64,000 bases of DNA from positions 5,474,914-5,538,913 of the forward strand of contig OX438749.1 in assembly GCA_949316235.1 (NCBI GenBank), given 5' to 3'. The translations under genes and the position numbers were made by a program. Below the pieces are notes generated by a model that was given only the letters and a program-made list of their open reading frames with translations, was not told the DNA's origin and did not search any database. The stretch comes from Oegoconia quadripuncta (Eukaryota; Arthropoda; Insecta; Lepidoptera; Autostichidae). Below are positions 23,185 to 33,299 of this stretch, in pieces (the first letter of the stretch is position 1; every line of letters begins with the position of its first letter).

Positions 23185-23495
23185 TTTTTATTCTTTATGC
23201 ACAACGGGATTGCACTTAACCTCAATCACACTTGATTTTAAGTGAAGATGAGACCGAAGGTGGGAGTGTACTGACCCGGAAACCCCATCTTATTTGGGGG
23301 ACTGACTATCTTATCTCTGACAATCGGAACACGACAATGCTATTAACATTGCTGTTTGACGGCAGACTCAGATAAGATAGTGGTAGCTAGCTAGGCAGAC
23401 ATTTTAAATGCCCTACCCACCAACCAACCTGTCTATTAAACATGTGGCGATCGAACCCGCGACCTCCGATTCGTAAACCCTATGTTGTTTACATT
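23185..23495 (-). repeat. SINE-B, inverted, interrupted by SINE-A (3' side of the break)
   Basis: Tail, body and B box (GCGATCGAACCCGCGACC) run up to TTGTTTACATT. The expected head end resumes after the inserted SINE-A at 23731. Confidence 0.82.
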
Positions 23496-23730
23496 GACGA
23501 CCTGTTTGGTGTAGTGGTTAGTAACGCTGACTGCTATACCAAATGGTAGCGGGTTCGAATCCCGCTAGGGGCATATGTTTGTATGATGAATACGGATGTA
23601 TTTATTTACAAAAAATGTATTTGTGTAGTATATCAAGCATTTGGTATCCATAATACAACCCTAGTTGCTTAGTGTGGAACTAAATGGCTGTGTGTGTATA
23701 TGCCCAAGGACATTTATTATTTATTTATTG
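23496..23730 (+). repeat. SINE-A inserted within SINE-B
   Basis: Complete head GACGACCTGTTTGGTGTAG, B box GGTTCGAATCCCGC and 3' part, ending in a TTTATT repeat. ATTG occurs at both borders (before 23496 and before 23731) and may be the target duplication. Confidence 0.85.
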
Positions 23731-23749
23731 CGCCGCGGAGGCGGTCAAA
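23731..23749 (-). repeat. SINE-B head remnant after nested insertion
   Basis: CGCCGCGGAGGCGGTCAAA corresponds to the GAGCCACGGAGGCGG head end of the inverted copy at 43127. Confidence 0.75.
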
Positions 23750-23830
23750 AACTATTTTCGATAACTTATTTCGTATGGGATTGGTATGAAAGATTTCGCC
23801 CCATTGTTTATAAAACCAAAAAACTCCTTA

Positions 23831-24233
23831 CCTATGAAATTGGCGTTTTGTATGAAGAATTTCATTAAGACTGTTTTCTCAATACAAACATTTTTGATTT
23901 TTTTTTTGGGAACGGCAAATGCAAATTTTGCTAAACTTTGTGTGTATTATCGGATAACATTAAGTTAAGTATATGCAGCGTTAATTTTTAAAAGTAACCG
24001 CTTTATAAAAGTTTCAGTGAATCTAAGAAATGATTATGGGAAGCCATGGAAAGAGCTCTGTTCAAATTTTTTTTTATTATGTGATTTAGCCCAGAAATTA
24101 AAAAATATTTCATGTGAAACCTTGAAATAATATTCCATTTTCCAAATAAAAAACAAATTTGGATATATAGCTTTGAAAATCGCAGGAATTGGTATGTAAG
24201 ATTAACGAAGAAAAAAAACTCAAATTTCATAGG
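23831..24233. mobile_element. TA-flanked MITE, copy 2
   Basis: Aligns with 18715-19109. The ends CCTATGAAATTGG and AATTTCATAGG are inverted and flanked by TA on both sides. Differences are scattered substitutions and small indels, so both copies are old enough to have diverged. Confidence 0.8.
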
Positions 24234-24544
24234 TATATCTACAGCTACACTACTAATGTCATTGTATCTAGTGGCGTATAATCTCTTCCTGCGGTTGTTC
24301 GGATCACGGCAGATTAATTTTATTACACCGGGTGTTTCATTAGACATTTTTATTATTTTTCCAACCGCATACCCGGTCAACGATCGTCAGGTGACCGCAG
24401 ATTCTTATAATTTACATTCCTCTTGAAGGAAGGCGCTTGTCATCCTCTGTTCTTTGATAGGAAGAGATGAGAAAAATATGCTTCATTTTAATGATTAACC
24501 GTTTGTATAAACATAGAAGCACTCGTGACATAGTCGCGTTCGCT

Positions 24545-24790
24545 ATACGTTTTCGATTAGCGAAGTTAATTAATGTGTAGCGCGGTCGGTTCTTGGATGG
24601 GTGTCCACTGTGCTTCCGTGTAGTGGGTCCCGGATGTTTTCAATTGAGTCGATGGTCTAAAAAACACTGACAGTCAGAGGTGGTCACTAGTCTGCCCCAA
24701 ATTCACCATTCCGCACTAGACCCGCGTGGTGGAATATGGCCCATACCCTCTCCTAGTCAGTAGGCTGTGCCCCAAAAGTGGGGACGTGAA
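24545..24790 (+). repeat. 5S-rRNA-like SINE fragment
   Basis: GATTAGCGAAGTTAAT...GTAGCGCGGTC...CTTGGATGGGTG resembles the 3' half of 5S rRNA (its internal control region). It is followed by TGCTTCCGTGTAGTGGGTCC and ends in a poly-A run at about 24806. A second, inverted copy is at 46621-46740. Similarity to 5S is judged by eye. Confidence 0.55.
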
Positions 24791-25145
24791 AGGTTGTTAA
24801 AGGTTAAAAAAAAAAAAATAATAGCCCCATTAAATCAATCTGTCTAAACCGAGAAAATGATTGATTTCCAATAAAAAAATCTAATAAATTACCTATTCAC
24901 TAAAAAGCTAAGTAATAACAAACACAGGTTTGCTTACATTTTGTTCTATTAATGTAAATTTAGGAGTTAATTGAGTTAGCAGCTGATGCTTATAAAGTTA
25001 TAACACAAGTATTTTTAATGCTTAGCATTAGTGATGCAACGAATCTCTGTTTCTGTTTCCGCAAGTGCGGAAGTTCCGCGCGCTTTTTAACATTCGTTTC
25101 TGCTTTTGTTTCCGCTACATTTATAACGGAGATACAAAAGTTGCA

Positions 25146-25265
25146 AGATAAGACAGCCAGTCCTCCAAATGTATCCGGGTCAGTACGCTTCCACCTTCGA
25201 CCTCATCTTCACTTAACATCAGGTATGATTGAGGTCATGTACCAACCCGTTGTACATAAAAAAAA
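25146..25265 (+). repeat. SINE-B 3' fragment
   Basis: Has AGCCAGTCCTCCAAATG, GTACGCTTCCACCTTCGACC and a GTACATAAAAAAAA tail. The head and proximal body are absent. Confidence 0.8.
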
Positions 25266-25267
25266 CA

Positions 25268-25320
25268 GATTTGGAGTGGTACCGTCGCATCGTACTGTTT
25301 CAGGGAGAAAGACACAGTAC
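25268..25320 (-). mobile_element. Left part of MITE K split by the copia element
   Basis: TTTGGAGTGGTACCGTCGC...CATCGTACTGTTTC matches the interior of 42919-43067 in reverse complement. The remainder is at 30338-30391, beyond the copia insertion. The outer terminal repeat on this side is missing, replaced by the SINE-B tail. Confidence 0.75.
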
Positions 25321-25605
25321 TGTTAAAGTTATTCTGTATGCATCACAATATCAGATGTTTATATTATCTGTGTACAATTCGTTCGTCTTGTCATCTGTCA
25401 AATTAACTAACCTCTTCTCTCTATCCGGCACGACGTCCATGTCTAATTTTCATTGCTCGTTAAATTATTTAATCCTAAAGCATCCTTGTTTAAATATAAT
25501 AATACAAACTGAAAAGCAGCTGTAACAATTTATTGTGTCAATAAATTAAGTACAATCGCAGTGATTTGTTTTCTCTCATCCACGATCCGCACCGGCTTCT
25601 CATCA
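25321..25605 (+). repeat. 5' LTR of copia element
   Basis: Begins TGTTAAAGTTATTC and ends CTTCTCATCA, so it has TG...CA termini. No base difference from the 3' LTR was noticed on reading. An AATAAA lies within (near 25541), a plausible polyadenylation signal in the 3' copy. Confidence 0.95.
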
Positions 25606-25620
25606 GGTTATGGGCCCAGC
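25606..25620 (+). other. Copia primer binding site (half-tRNA iMet type)
   Basis: GGTTATGGGCCCAGC starts directly after the LTR. It is the complement of the anticodon-stem/loop side of insect initiator tRNA-Met. Copia-group elements are known to prime with an internal half-tRNA rather than the tRNA 3' end. Confidence 0.85.
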
Positions 25621-25711
25621 TAAAGGAAGAAACTGAGAGATCACTGCGATTAATATTGGTCAAAAATTGTACTACTACGTCTGGCTCGCTAGGCCACTTC
25701 TGGTTGCGATT

Positions 25712-28700
25712 ATGGCGCAAAATAACCCGATCGGGTCTACGGAATTTCCCGCTTGCAACGTGGCCCCAGGTGCCGGCAATGTGCCTCGCTCCGGGGATGT
25801 GCTGCCATTCGCCAACACTGGTGTGGTGTCTGCCGCCGGTAATGTACATTTGGAAAAGCTTGAAGGTATTTCTAATTACCACTCATGGAAATTCGCAATG
25901 AAAATGGTTTTGAGATTGGAAGGATTGTGGCCCTGTGTTGTTGGTACAGACAATGATTTAATAAAAGATGAGCGTGCTCTAGCTCGTATTTGTCTTGCTG
26001 TCAAGCCTACATGTTATCAATATGTACGTAATGCAGCCAATTCAAAAGCAGCTTGGGATAGCCTTGCATTGGTGTTCGAAGACAAAGGCCTTTTTAGGCG
26101 TGTCCTATTATTGCGACAGCTACACAAAACTGAGCTCAATCAATTCAGCTCAATGAATAGCTACATCAACACCATTATGACCTTTGTACAGCAATTGGCT
26201 GATATTGGAAAAAATATTGAAGACGGAGAAATAGCTGAAATTTTACTGAGTGGACTTACCGATCAATATGATTCACTGGTGTCTAATATGGAAACAGCGT
26301 GTTTAACTACTGGATTATCCAGCGAATTTGTTCGCACCAGACTATTGCAGGAAGAGTTTAGAAAGTGTAATAATGGGGAGACCCCAGCCTTTATCACAAA
26401 ACATGATGCAATGCCAATGAAAAAGAAATTGATCTGTCATTACTGCAAGAAAACTGGTCATGTGAAGTCAAAATGTTTCAAGTTAAAGCGTGAAAAGAAG
26501 AATCTTAGAGATGGTGATAACCAGACATTCTTCGCATCGGCTTTCTTCGCTCATCAAAGTGATTGGTTTGTGGATTCGGGGTGTTCATCTCACATGTGTA
26601 ACGAAAGACAATTATTAACGAACTTTAAAAGCATTAGGCATAGTGATGTAACTATAGCTAATAATGATAAGCTGCAATGTCTGGGTGTTGGTGATGTACC
26701 TATAAATATAGGCACTTCGGTAAGAACAATTAAAAATGTTTTGTATGTCCCTAAGCTTTCAGCAAATCTCTTATCTGTAAGTAGGTTGACTCAGCAGGGC
26801 TTCACTGTCTGTTTTAATAGAGAGGAGTGTTTAATTTTAGATAGTTGTAAAATAACAGGCAACCCTTCAGCTAATGCTTCTTTAACTAAAGGCATTTATA
26901 AATTAAATGGTCAAGTAAGTAGGGACGTATGTAAGTTTTCGCAAGAAGTGTGCTCTTCTATGCCCCTGTGTAGTAGGCAGGGATCACAGAGCACTAATGT
27001 CGCTGCTGCATCTGTGCCTATAGATATTTGGCACAGAAGGCTAGGACACTTAAATGTGCAAAGTTTATCAGCTCTAAAAGATGGTGTTGCAACAGGTATT
27101 CTGTTTCAGGATAGTGATAAACAGGTGCTTCAAGAGTGCGTGCCATGTCTAGAGGGAAAACTGGCTGCTAAACCGTTTCCAGCAGGCGACGGCAATCGTA
27201 CTAGCAAGCCACTAGAGCTGATTCATTCGGATGTGTGCGGTCCTATGCAAGCCAGCAGCCATGGTGGTGCGAAGTACTTCGTTAGTTTTACAGACGATTA
27301 CACAAGGAAAACATTTGGATACTTACTGAAACAAAAGTCTGAGGTAATGTCATGCTTCATTAATTTTAAGACCATGGTGGAAAAGCAACTGGGTAGGCCC
27401 ATAAAAGTTCTACGTTCTGACAATGGGGGTGAATACACACATTCTAGGTTTGCGGCGTATTTAAGGAAAGAAGGTATTGTACATCAGACTAGCGTGCCTT
27501 ACTGTCCGCAACAGAATGGTGTCTCTGAACGCCTAAATAGAACCCTGATGGAGAAGGTGAGGTGCATGTTACATGGAGCTGGTCTTCCTCTGAGCTATTG
27601 GGGCGAGGCGCTGATGACTGCCATCTATTTAAAAAATAGGAGCCCTACAGCTGTATTGGGGGGACAGACGCCAGAAGGAGTGTGGACAGGGTCCAAGACA
27701 GACCTTAGTCACCTCCGTGTGTTTGGTTGTATAGCATACTCACTGGTGCCACACCAACTACGTCGTAAGCTAGATGCTAAGAGTAAGTTGTTTATATTTG
27801 TTGGGTACTCTGAAACATCCAAGGGCTATAGGCTGTTAGACCCCATGAATCCAAAAAGGGTAATTGTGTCTAGGAATGTAGCTTTTATAGAAAATAAATT
27901 TTACAAAGCAAGTGATCATAACTGTGATAATATTTTTAATAATGATGAATTTGTTTCTTATGAATTGACTAATAATGATTATAATATAAAATTAAATTCA
28001 AATAATACCAATAATAATGAACTGAATTCTAGTCTAATAATTGAACCGAATTCTAGTCTTACAATTGAACCGAATTCTAATGATATTAATATAGATTCTT
28101 CGGTGATTTCAGACACAGCAGAGGAATTCTACTCTCCAGGGAGCCGCGGATCGAATTCGGCTGCTTCACCTTTGGGACGAGCACTCGACGAGGGCGAGTC
28201 GCCACAGCCGGGTGCTGGCGCGCTCGCTGAGCGTCTGACGTCACCTTCATCTGTTGAGGCGTCATGTGCAGGGGAAGCTCCGGTTTTGGTAAATACACGG
28301 CCGGTTCGTAGTACGCGTGGAAAACCGCCTCTAAGGTATGGAGAATATGAGTCTGACTATGAATCTGATTTCTCAATGATGGCACAGGATTTCGGTGAAC
28401 CGATGTCATATCAGGAGGCTATTAATTCTTTAGACAGCCATGAATGGCGGGCTGCCATGCAGTCTGAATATGATTCTCTTGTTTTAAATAAAGTATGGAA
28501 AGTGGTTGATCGCCCATTGAATGAAAATGTAGTCAAGTGTAAGTGGATCTATAAAAAGAAACATGATGCCTCTGGTAAATTTGATAGGTGTAAGGCCAGG
28601 TTAGTTGCCAGGGGATTTACACAGATCCAAGGGGTTGATTATGATGACACATTTTCACCAGTAGTACGTCACTCGACCATGAGGATTTTGTTTTCTTTGG

Positions 28701-29929
28701 CTAATGAGTTAGATTTAAATATCAATCATATTGATGTTACTACAGCATTCTTGAATGGCGACCTCACGGAATCCATTTACATGGAACAGCCTCCAGGTTT
28801 TGATAATGAGGATAAAAGTAAAGTTTGTTTATTGTTAAAAGGAATTTATGGTCTTAAGCAAGCCAGTAGAATTTGGAATTTAAAAGTACATACACTTCTA
28901 TGTGATAATGGATATAAACAGAGCAAGTGTGAACCCTGTGTCTATATAAAGAGATCAGGTAAATTTCTTACAATAATAGCACTGTATGTGGATGATTTTT
29001 TTGTGTTTTATAATTCCAAAGAAAATGAATTGTTAGCTTTATTAGAGAGTAATTTTAATGTAAAGGATCTCGGTAATCTTAAGAGCTGTTTGGGCATGAA
29101 TGTTACTAGGGATCGGATAAATGGTGTTTTAAAACTTGACCAGACTGAGTACATTAAAAAGTTACTTTATCGATTTGGTATGTTAAATTGTAAAACAGTG
29201 TCCACACCATTGCCTGTAAATTGCAAATTAGTTAAGACTGATGGTAACAGCTTATGTGATGATGCATATAACTATAGGCAGCTTATGGGATGTCTTATGT
29301 ACTTGTCGGTGTGTACAAGGCCGGACATTTCGTATGCTTGTAGTCAGCTTAGCCAGTTTAACAATAGCTATGACAAAAGCCATTGGCAAGCGGCAAAGCG
29401 TGTTTTACGTTATTTAGCGGGGACAATTAACTACTCTTTATTGTTATTGAAAAGTAGGGAATTGAATTTATCTGCTTATACGGATGCTGATTGGGCCAAT
29501 GACCCTACTGATAGGAAATCGTATACGGGTTACATTGTTAAGCTAGGTAATAATACCATTAACTGGGAGTCACGTAAACAGCGGTGTGTGGCACTCTCAA
29601 GTACTGAAGCAGAGTACATAGCCATTGGTGATGTCTGTAAAGATGTTTGTTTTATTAAGAATTTCTTATCAGAGATTACACCTAAAGTTTTTGAAACAGT
29701 TGTATACAATGATAACCAAAGTGCTCAGAAACTTTTGGAAGTTAAAGAATATTGTCATAAGCGTACAAAGCACATTGACTTGAGGTACCATTATGTGAAA
29801 GACTTGGTTCAGAATAAAGTAATCTCTGTTAAATACTTAGAAACTAATAAGATGATCGCTGATGTTCTCACCAAACCACTCAGTACTGTTAAACATTGTG
29901 AGTTTATTCGTAATATGAATGTAAAATGA
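25712..29929 (+). CDS. gag-pol: Copia gag-pol polyprotein (intact)
   Basis: One frame open from 25667; I prefer the start at 25712 (MAQNNPIGST), giving 1405 residues. Residue numbers here count from 25667. The order is Gag; a CCHC zinc knuckle CHYCKKTGHVKSKC (257-270); aspartic protease DSG (303-305); an integrase zinc finger with WHRRLGH (455-461) and CVPC (about 491-494); an integrase core with D522, D585 and E621 (35-residue D-E spacing); reverse transcriptase with KARLVARGFTQ and YVDD (1107-1110); and RNase H with D1273, E1314 and D1349. Integrase before reverse transcriptase is the diagnostic copia order. The polyprotein would form cytoplasmic virus-like particles, copy the RNA and integrate the cDNA. 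There is no env. No stop or frameshift was seen. Confidence 0.95.
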   Translation: MAQNNPIGSTEFPACNVAPGAGNVPRSGDVLPFANTGVVSAAGNVHLEKLEGISNYHSWKFAMKMVLRLEGLWPCVVGTDNDLIKDERALARICLAVKPTCYQYVRNAANSKAAWDSLALVFEDKGLFRRVLLLRQLHKTELNQFSSMNSYINTIMTFVQQLADIGKNIEDGEIAEILLSGLTDQYDSLVSNMETACLTTGLSSEFVRTRLLQEEFRKCNNGETPAFITKHDAMPMKKKLICHYCKKTGHVKSKCFKLKREKKNLRDGDNQTFFASAFFAHQSDWFVDSGCSSHMCNERQLLTNFKSIRHSDVTIANNDKLQCLGVGDVPINIGTSVRTIKNVLYVPKLSANLLSVSRLTQQGFTVCFNREECLILDSCKITGNPSANASLTKGIYKLNGQVSRDVCKFSQEVCSSMPLCSRQGSQSTNVAAASVPIDIWHRRLGHLNVQSLSALKDGVATGILFQDSDKQVLQECVPCLEGKLAAKPFPAGDGNRTSKPLELIHSDVCGPMQASSHGGAKYFVSFTDDYTRKTFGYLLKQKSEVMSCFINFKTMVEKQLGRPIKVLRSDNGGEYTHSRFAAYLRKEGIVHQTSVPYCPQQNGVSERLNRTLMEKVRCMLHGAGLPLSYWGEALMTAIYLKNRSPTAVLGGQTPEGVWTGSKTDLSHLRVFGCIAYSLVPHQLRRKLDAKSKLFIFVGYSETSKGYRLLDPMNPKRVIVSRNVAFIENKFYKASDHNCDNIFNNDEFVSYELTNNDYNIKLNSNNTNNNELNSSLIIEPNSSLTIEPNSNDINIDSSVISDTAEEFYSPGSRGSNSAASPLGRALDEGESPQPGAGALAERLTSPSSVEASCAGEAPVLVNTRPVRSTRGKPPLRYGEYESDYESDFSMMAQDFGEPMSYQEAINSLDSHEWRAAMQSEYDSLVLNKVWKVVDRPLNENVVKCKWIYKKKHDASGKFDRCKARLVARGFTQIQGVDYDDTFSPVVRHSTMRILFSLANELDLNINHIDVTTAFLNGDLTESIYMEQPPGFDNEDKSKVCLLLKGIYGLKQASRIWNLKVHTLLCDNGYKQSKCEPCVYIKRSGKFLTIIALYVDDFFVFYNSKENELLALLESNFNVKDLGNLKSCLGMNVTRDRINGVLKLDQTEYIKKLLYRFGMLNCKTVSTPLPVNCKLVKTDGNSLCDDAYNYRQLMGCLMYLSVCTRPDISYACSQLSQFNNSYDKSHWQAAKRVLRYLAGTINYSLLLLKSRELNLSAYTDADWANDPTDRKSYTGYIVKLGNNTINWESRKQRCVALSSTEAEYIAIGDVCKDVCFIKNFLSEITPKVFETVVYNDNQSAQKLLEVKEYCHKRTKHIDLRYHYVKDLVQNKVISVKYLETNKMIADVLTKPLSTVKHCEFIRNMNVK

Positions 29930-30035
29930 ATAATATTGTTGTGTTTTATGTTACATACTCTGTTTGTGTTGGTTGCATGTAATGTAGCCCGGACTTGTCT
30001 TATTGTTTTTGTATGATAGTCCTGATTTTGTGAGG

Positions 30036-30047
30036 CATAAGGGGAAG
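30036..30047 (+). other. Copia polypurine tract
   Basis: GCATAAGGGGAAG lies immediately upstream of the 3' LTR and would prime plus-strand DNA synthesis. Confidence 0.75.
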
Positions 30048-30332
30048 TGTTAAAGTTATTCTGTATGCATCACAATATCAGATGTTTATATTATCTGTGT
30101 ACAATTCGTTCGTCTTGTCATCTGTCAAATTAACTAACCTCTTCTCTCTATCCGGCACGACGTCCATGTCTAATTTTCATTGCTCGTTAAATTATTTAAT
30201 CCTAAAGCATCCTTGTTTAAATATAATAATACAAACTGAAAAGCAGCTGTAACAATTTATTGTGTCAATAAATTAAGTACAATCGCAGTGATTTGTTTTC
30301 TCTCATCCACGATCCGCACCGGCTTCTCATCA
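30048..30332 (+). repeat. 3' LTR of copia element
   Basis: Direct repeat of 25321-25605, followed by the 5-bp target duplication AGTAC. Confidence 0.95.
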
Positions 30333-30337
30333 AGTAC

Positions 30338-30391
30338 TACTCTAAAACTGGTTTTAGTTTATTTTAGTTGGTGTACATCCGAATCGATACC
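30338..30391 (-). mobile_element. Right part of MITE K split by the copia element
   Basis: TACTCTAAAACTGGTTTTAG...GTTGGTGTACATCCGAATC matches one terminal inverted repeat of 42919-43067. Confidence 0.75.
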
Positions 30392-30709
30392 ACTGTCTTC
30401 TTTATTAATTTAGCGTATGGGCAAAAAAATTAAGTATCCTATATTATTATCTATTAATTTGCTTTTAATGATTTTATTTTCAGTAGCTATATCCATGGTA
30501 CAAGAGGCTGAACTTGTTTGTTTGTCTCGTCTCGTTCATAATTATAGTAAAACGTTTATAACCATGTCAAGTACTCGCAAATAGTAGGTAACACTCGTTG
30601 AAGCATTAATATTTTTACGATTCCTTAGAGTATTAATAAAACGCTTTGAGCGGAATGCCGCGACTGCGCTGGCGCCGCCGATGTGAGAATAATAGTTTTT
30701 TAATTGGAT

Positions 30710-30930
30710 CTCTTTTTAACCCCCGACAATACGACGGGTGTTATGTACTTGACAGCGTTGTGAAAGTGTACAGTATTTGTACGGATGAATGTGTGGTCCC
30801 ATTTGAGTGCGGTTTATATTAGAGACTAAACGGGGGACATGTTATTAGCCATGTTTCGAATAGCTTTTGACACAGTTGTTTGATGTATTGATGATATCAT
30901 AGATTCTTTGCGGGGTTCCTAAGTATTTTT
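30710..30930 (+). repeat. Family D dispersed repeat
   Basis: Starts at CCCCGACAATACGACGGGTG, contains GTGCGGTTTATATTAGAGAC and ends near GATGATATCATAG. Other copies lie at about 35468-35690, 37982-38420, 41678-41940, 44785-44965, 47780-47910 and 9720-9805. Non-coding. Confidence 0.6.
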
Positions 30931-30934
30931 TTAC

Positions 30935-31262
30935 GTCATTATTAAAAAAGGTTATTACAAAATTTGTGACTATCTGAATGACAAATACGCTTGGTGTACT
31001 TCGACCAGCTCCCCAAAATTATTAAATTGTGTTAGTTTTATACTTTTTACTTAAAAAAAATGGACAACAATGATCCCGTGGATTCTTGCGCCGCTTCTTT
31101 TACCACAGATGATTTCCCTTTCCGAAGTAGTAGCTTAGACATAGGCACTGACTGACAGATAAATGTAATTAGACGTTTTATTATTTCTAGTAGATTTAAA
31201 TTGACATTCAACAAATGATATTATGTATCTTACGTTGAATTAAATACTTAAAGTTTGAAATC
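30935..31262 (+). mobile_element. LINE 3'-end fragment
   Basis: Encodes a short KKGYYKICDYLND-like carboxy end, then a 3' UTR with TTGCGCCGCTTCTTTTACC and TGACATTCAACAAATGATAT. The same 3' end is at 61002-61440. 5'-truncated. Confidence 0.7.
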
Positions 31263-31269
31263 TGTCATT

Positions 31270-31850
31270 AGAACCAACAAAAAAAAAATGCACCTTTCAA
31301 AGAGACAAAACTCCGTTACATGCCTTTGACAAATTCATTATTATTTTAAATAGTTAGATGTATTAATAAGTAACTGTTTAAAAATCGTATGAATCAGTCG
31401 AGGCTTGTGTAAAATTTCCCAAATGAATTGGTAGCGCTCGCGCATATTTTTGACTACCAATAAATTAGTACATAAAGTGCGGGTTTTCTCCTCGTTGCGT
31501 TTGATTTTTTGCGCTCCCACGATGATTTATGGGCGTTATATCTCTTGGCTGTTATTAGCCAGCTTAGTGACGGTCGACCGGCGCACGCGATTCGCTACAT
31601 TGCCAGTACGGGGTATCCCCATCCCCCAAAAAGTTGTTGGGGAAGTGTTTAATCAAATGTGCCTACAATTTCGAATTGTAAGCATTCAGAATTTATATTA
31701 TGTAAAAGTAACAATCAGGTCGAAACGAAAAAGGACGTGTTATGTGTCTGATCACGTTGTGTATGTATAATGCCTAGTCATTGTCCGGATGTAGCTCAAG
31801 TGGTCCGGAGTACTGTAGTTGTGGTGTGTGGAGTAAGTTAATTTTATATG
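31270..31850. other. Non-coding stretch
   Basis: No gene is recognised. A plus-strand frame at 31450-31770 lacks motifs. GCGCACGCGATTCGCTACATTG and nearby GC-rich DNA may be repeat-derived. Confidence 0.4.
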
Positions 31851-31852
31851 TA

Positions 31853-32055
31853 TTTATCACTAGCTTTCAGCCCGGGGCTTCGCCTGGGTGTAATAACTTT
31901 ATCGCGGAAATTTGTTTATCCCGCGGGAACTCCTCTATCCTCTGTCTCAATGCAGGGTATATTCTACCTATGTACCAAAGTCATCCAAATTGTTCATCCG
32001 TTTCCGAGCAACATACAAACAGCCAAACTTTCACATTATTTTATAATATTACTTA
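31853..32055 (+). repeat. Family C dispersed repeat
   Basis: CTAGCTTTCAGCCCGGGGC, then TTTATCGCGGAAATTTG and TTCATCCGTTTCCGAGCAAC. Inverted or direct copies are at 21320, 40418, 59330 and 62885. Confidence 0.6.
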
Positions 32056-32109
32056 GATTATTATATCTTTTATTTAGGAACAACCAGTACATACATACAA
32101 AATGTAACG

Positions 32110-32180
32110 AACTTTATCCCAAATGGGGTGGTCAGCGATATCCCAGCGTTTGGGTGCCCCAAACGTGAAAGAACATTCAC
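32110..32180 (-). repeat. Family H dispersed repeat, inverted
   Basis: TATCCCAAATGGGGTGGTC and CAGCGTTTGGGTGCCCC are the complement of the motif at 7447 and 38138. Confidence 0.55.
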
Positions 32181-33149
32181 GATTCACCATTCGAAATATA
32201 CAGGACTGCACGTACACCTTATGAAATACATAGATACATACACGAGAGCAGGGGGTGAGCGCATCGCTGTTCAAACGTCCAAATCTGTAGATTTTTTTTG
32301 ATGGAAAACCATTAATTAGTCCATTAGTTAAGAAACGGGTTGGTGTTATTCCTTTTTATGTGCCGAAACCACATTTAATAAAAATTTAATTTATGTTTTA
32401 AAATCTTAATCACATTCTATGACCGAATCTGCATACTTTTAGAATACAACTTAATTTAAATTGCAAAATAATATAATTTTTGTTCATTACCTACAAGCGT
32501 CAAAATCCCCCAAATTTGTGGGAATTTGTTGACATTTCAATGTCCAATCTAGTGCATGTGCAGTCGACAGAGAGTTAATTCGAAATTAACTCATTATCCA
32601 GATATTTAGAGCATAATATACTTATAATGTTTAAAGCCAGAACGGTCTGGGGTCACGACCGCGGACAAAATTTAAAGTGCACGAAAGCCCGAAAGATGGT
32701 TATGAGAGTATGACAATTACAATGACAGAACGACTAAAGTTCATAGTCGTGTGACCACGGAGGTGTAACGCTAACGTTACGAGAGATAGATTTACAGGCA
32801 TACTCCTTTATAAGTACCGATTTTTCTATAATAAAACACATAAAAGCTTGAGGCGTTAAAAACTATTAAGTACAATTAACAACATTACCTACCTTTTACG
32901 TATTTTAGAATTATGTGGAAAAAACTTAGGTATATCTATATTGTTTACTAACTTCCCCCCGCTGCTTCGCCTGTGTTATTTCGCGGAGGCGAAGCCGCGG
33001 GCGCAAAGCTACTTTTTTTAAATAAAAGCATTGTTGTAAAAAGTTTTTTTTTGCTTAATTTTATTTTATACTTTGTGAGGGCTTGGAGTTACATGGTGTT
33101 TTAATTTAGAGCAATTAACTATAGGGTACCTTCCAGACAGACAGATTTT

Positions 33150-33292
33150 AAAAGAGCAACCCTTCGACTTTCTTGCTTGTTCTTCTCAGGGCAAAATTGC
33201 ATATTGAACAAGCAGTAGCTTAAAAAAAAAAAAATTGACTATTTTAAGTTGTGTACCTACAAAATATAGCATTTTTGACTTTGACTTTGACC
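33150..33292 (+). mobile_element. LINE 3' end with TTTGAC tail
   Basis: AAGAGCAACCCTTCGACTTTC, CTTGTTCTTCTCAGGG and GTGTACCTACAAAATA lead to a TTTTTGACTTTGACTTTGAC tail. It matches 47640-47782 and, for the last part, 47255-47310. Confidence 0.7.
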
Positions 33293-33299
33293 AGCCTTC

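Larger units (their letters stand above)
25321..30332 (+). mobile_element. Complete Ty1/copia LTR retrotransposon
   Basis: Two direct LTRs of 285 bp (25321-25605, 30048-30332) look identical. AGTAC is duplicated at 25316-25320 and 30333-30337. A primer binding site follows the 5' LTR, a purine tract precedes the 3' LTR, and one open gag-pol frame lies between. All parts needed for an autonomous copia element are visible, so it is a candidate active or very recent insertion. Activity itself cannot be judged from sequence. Confidence 0.96.
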
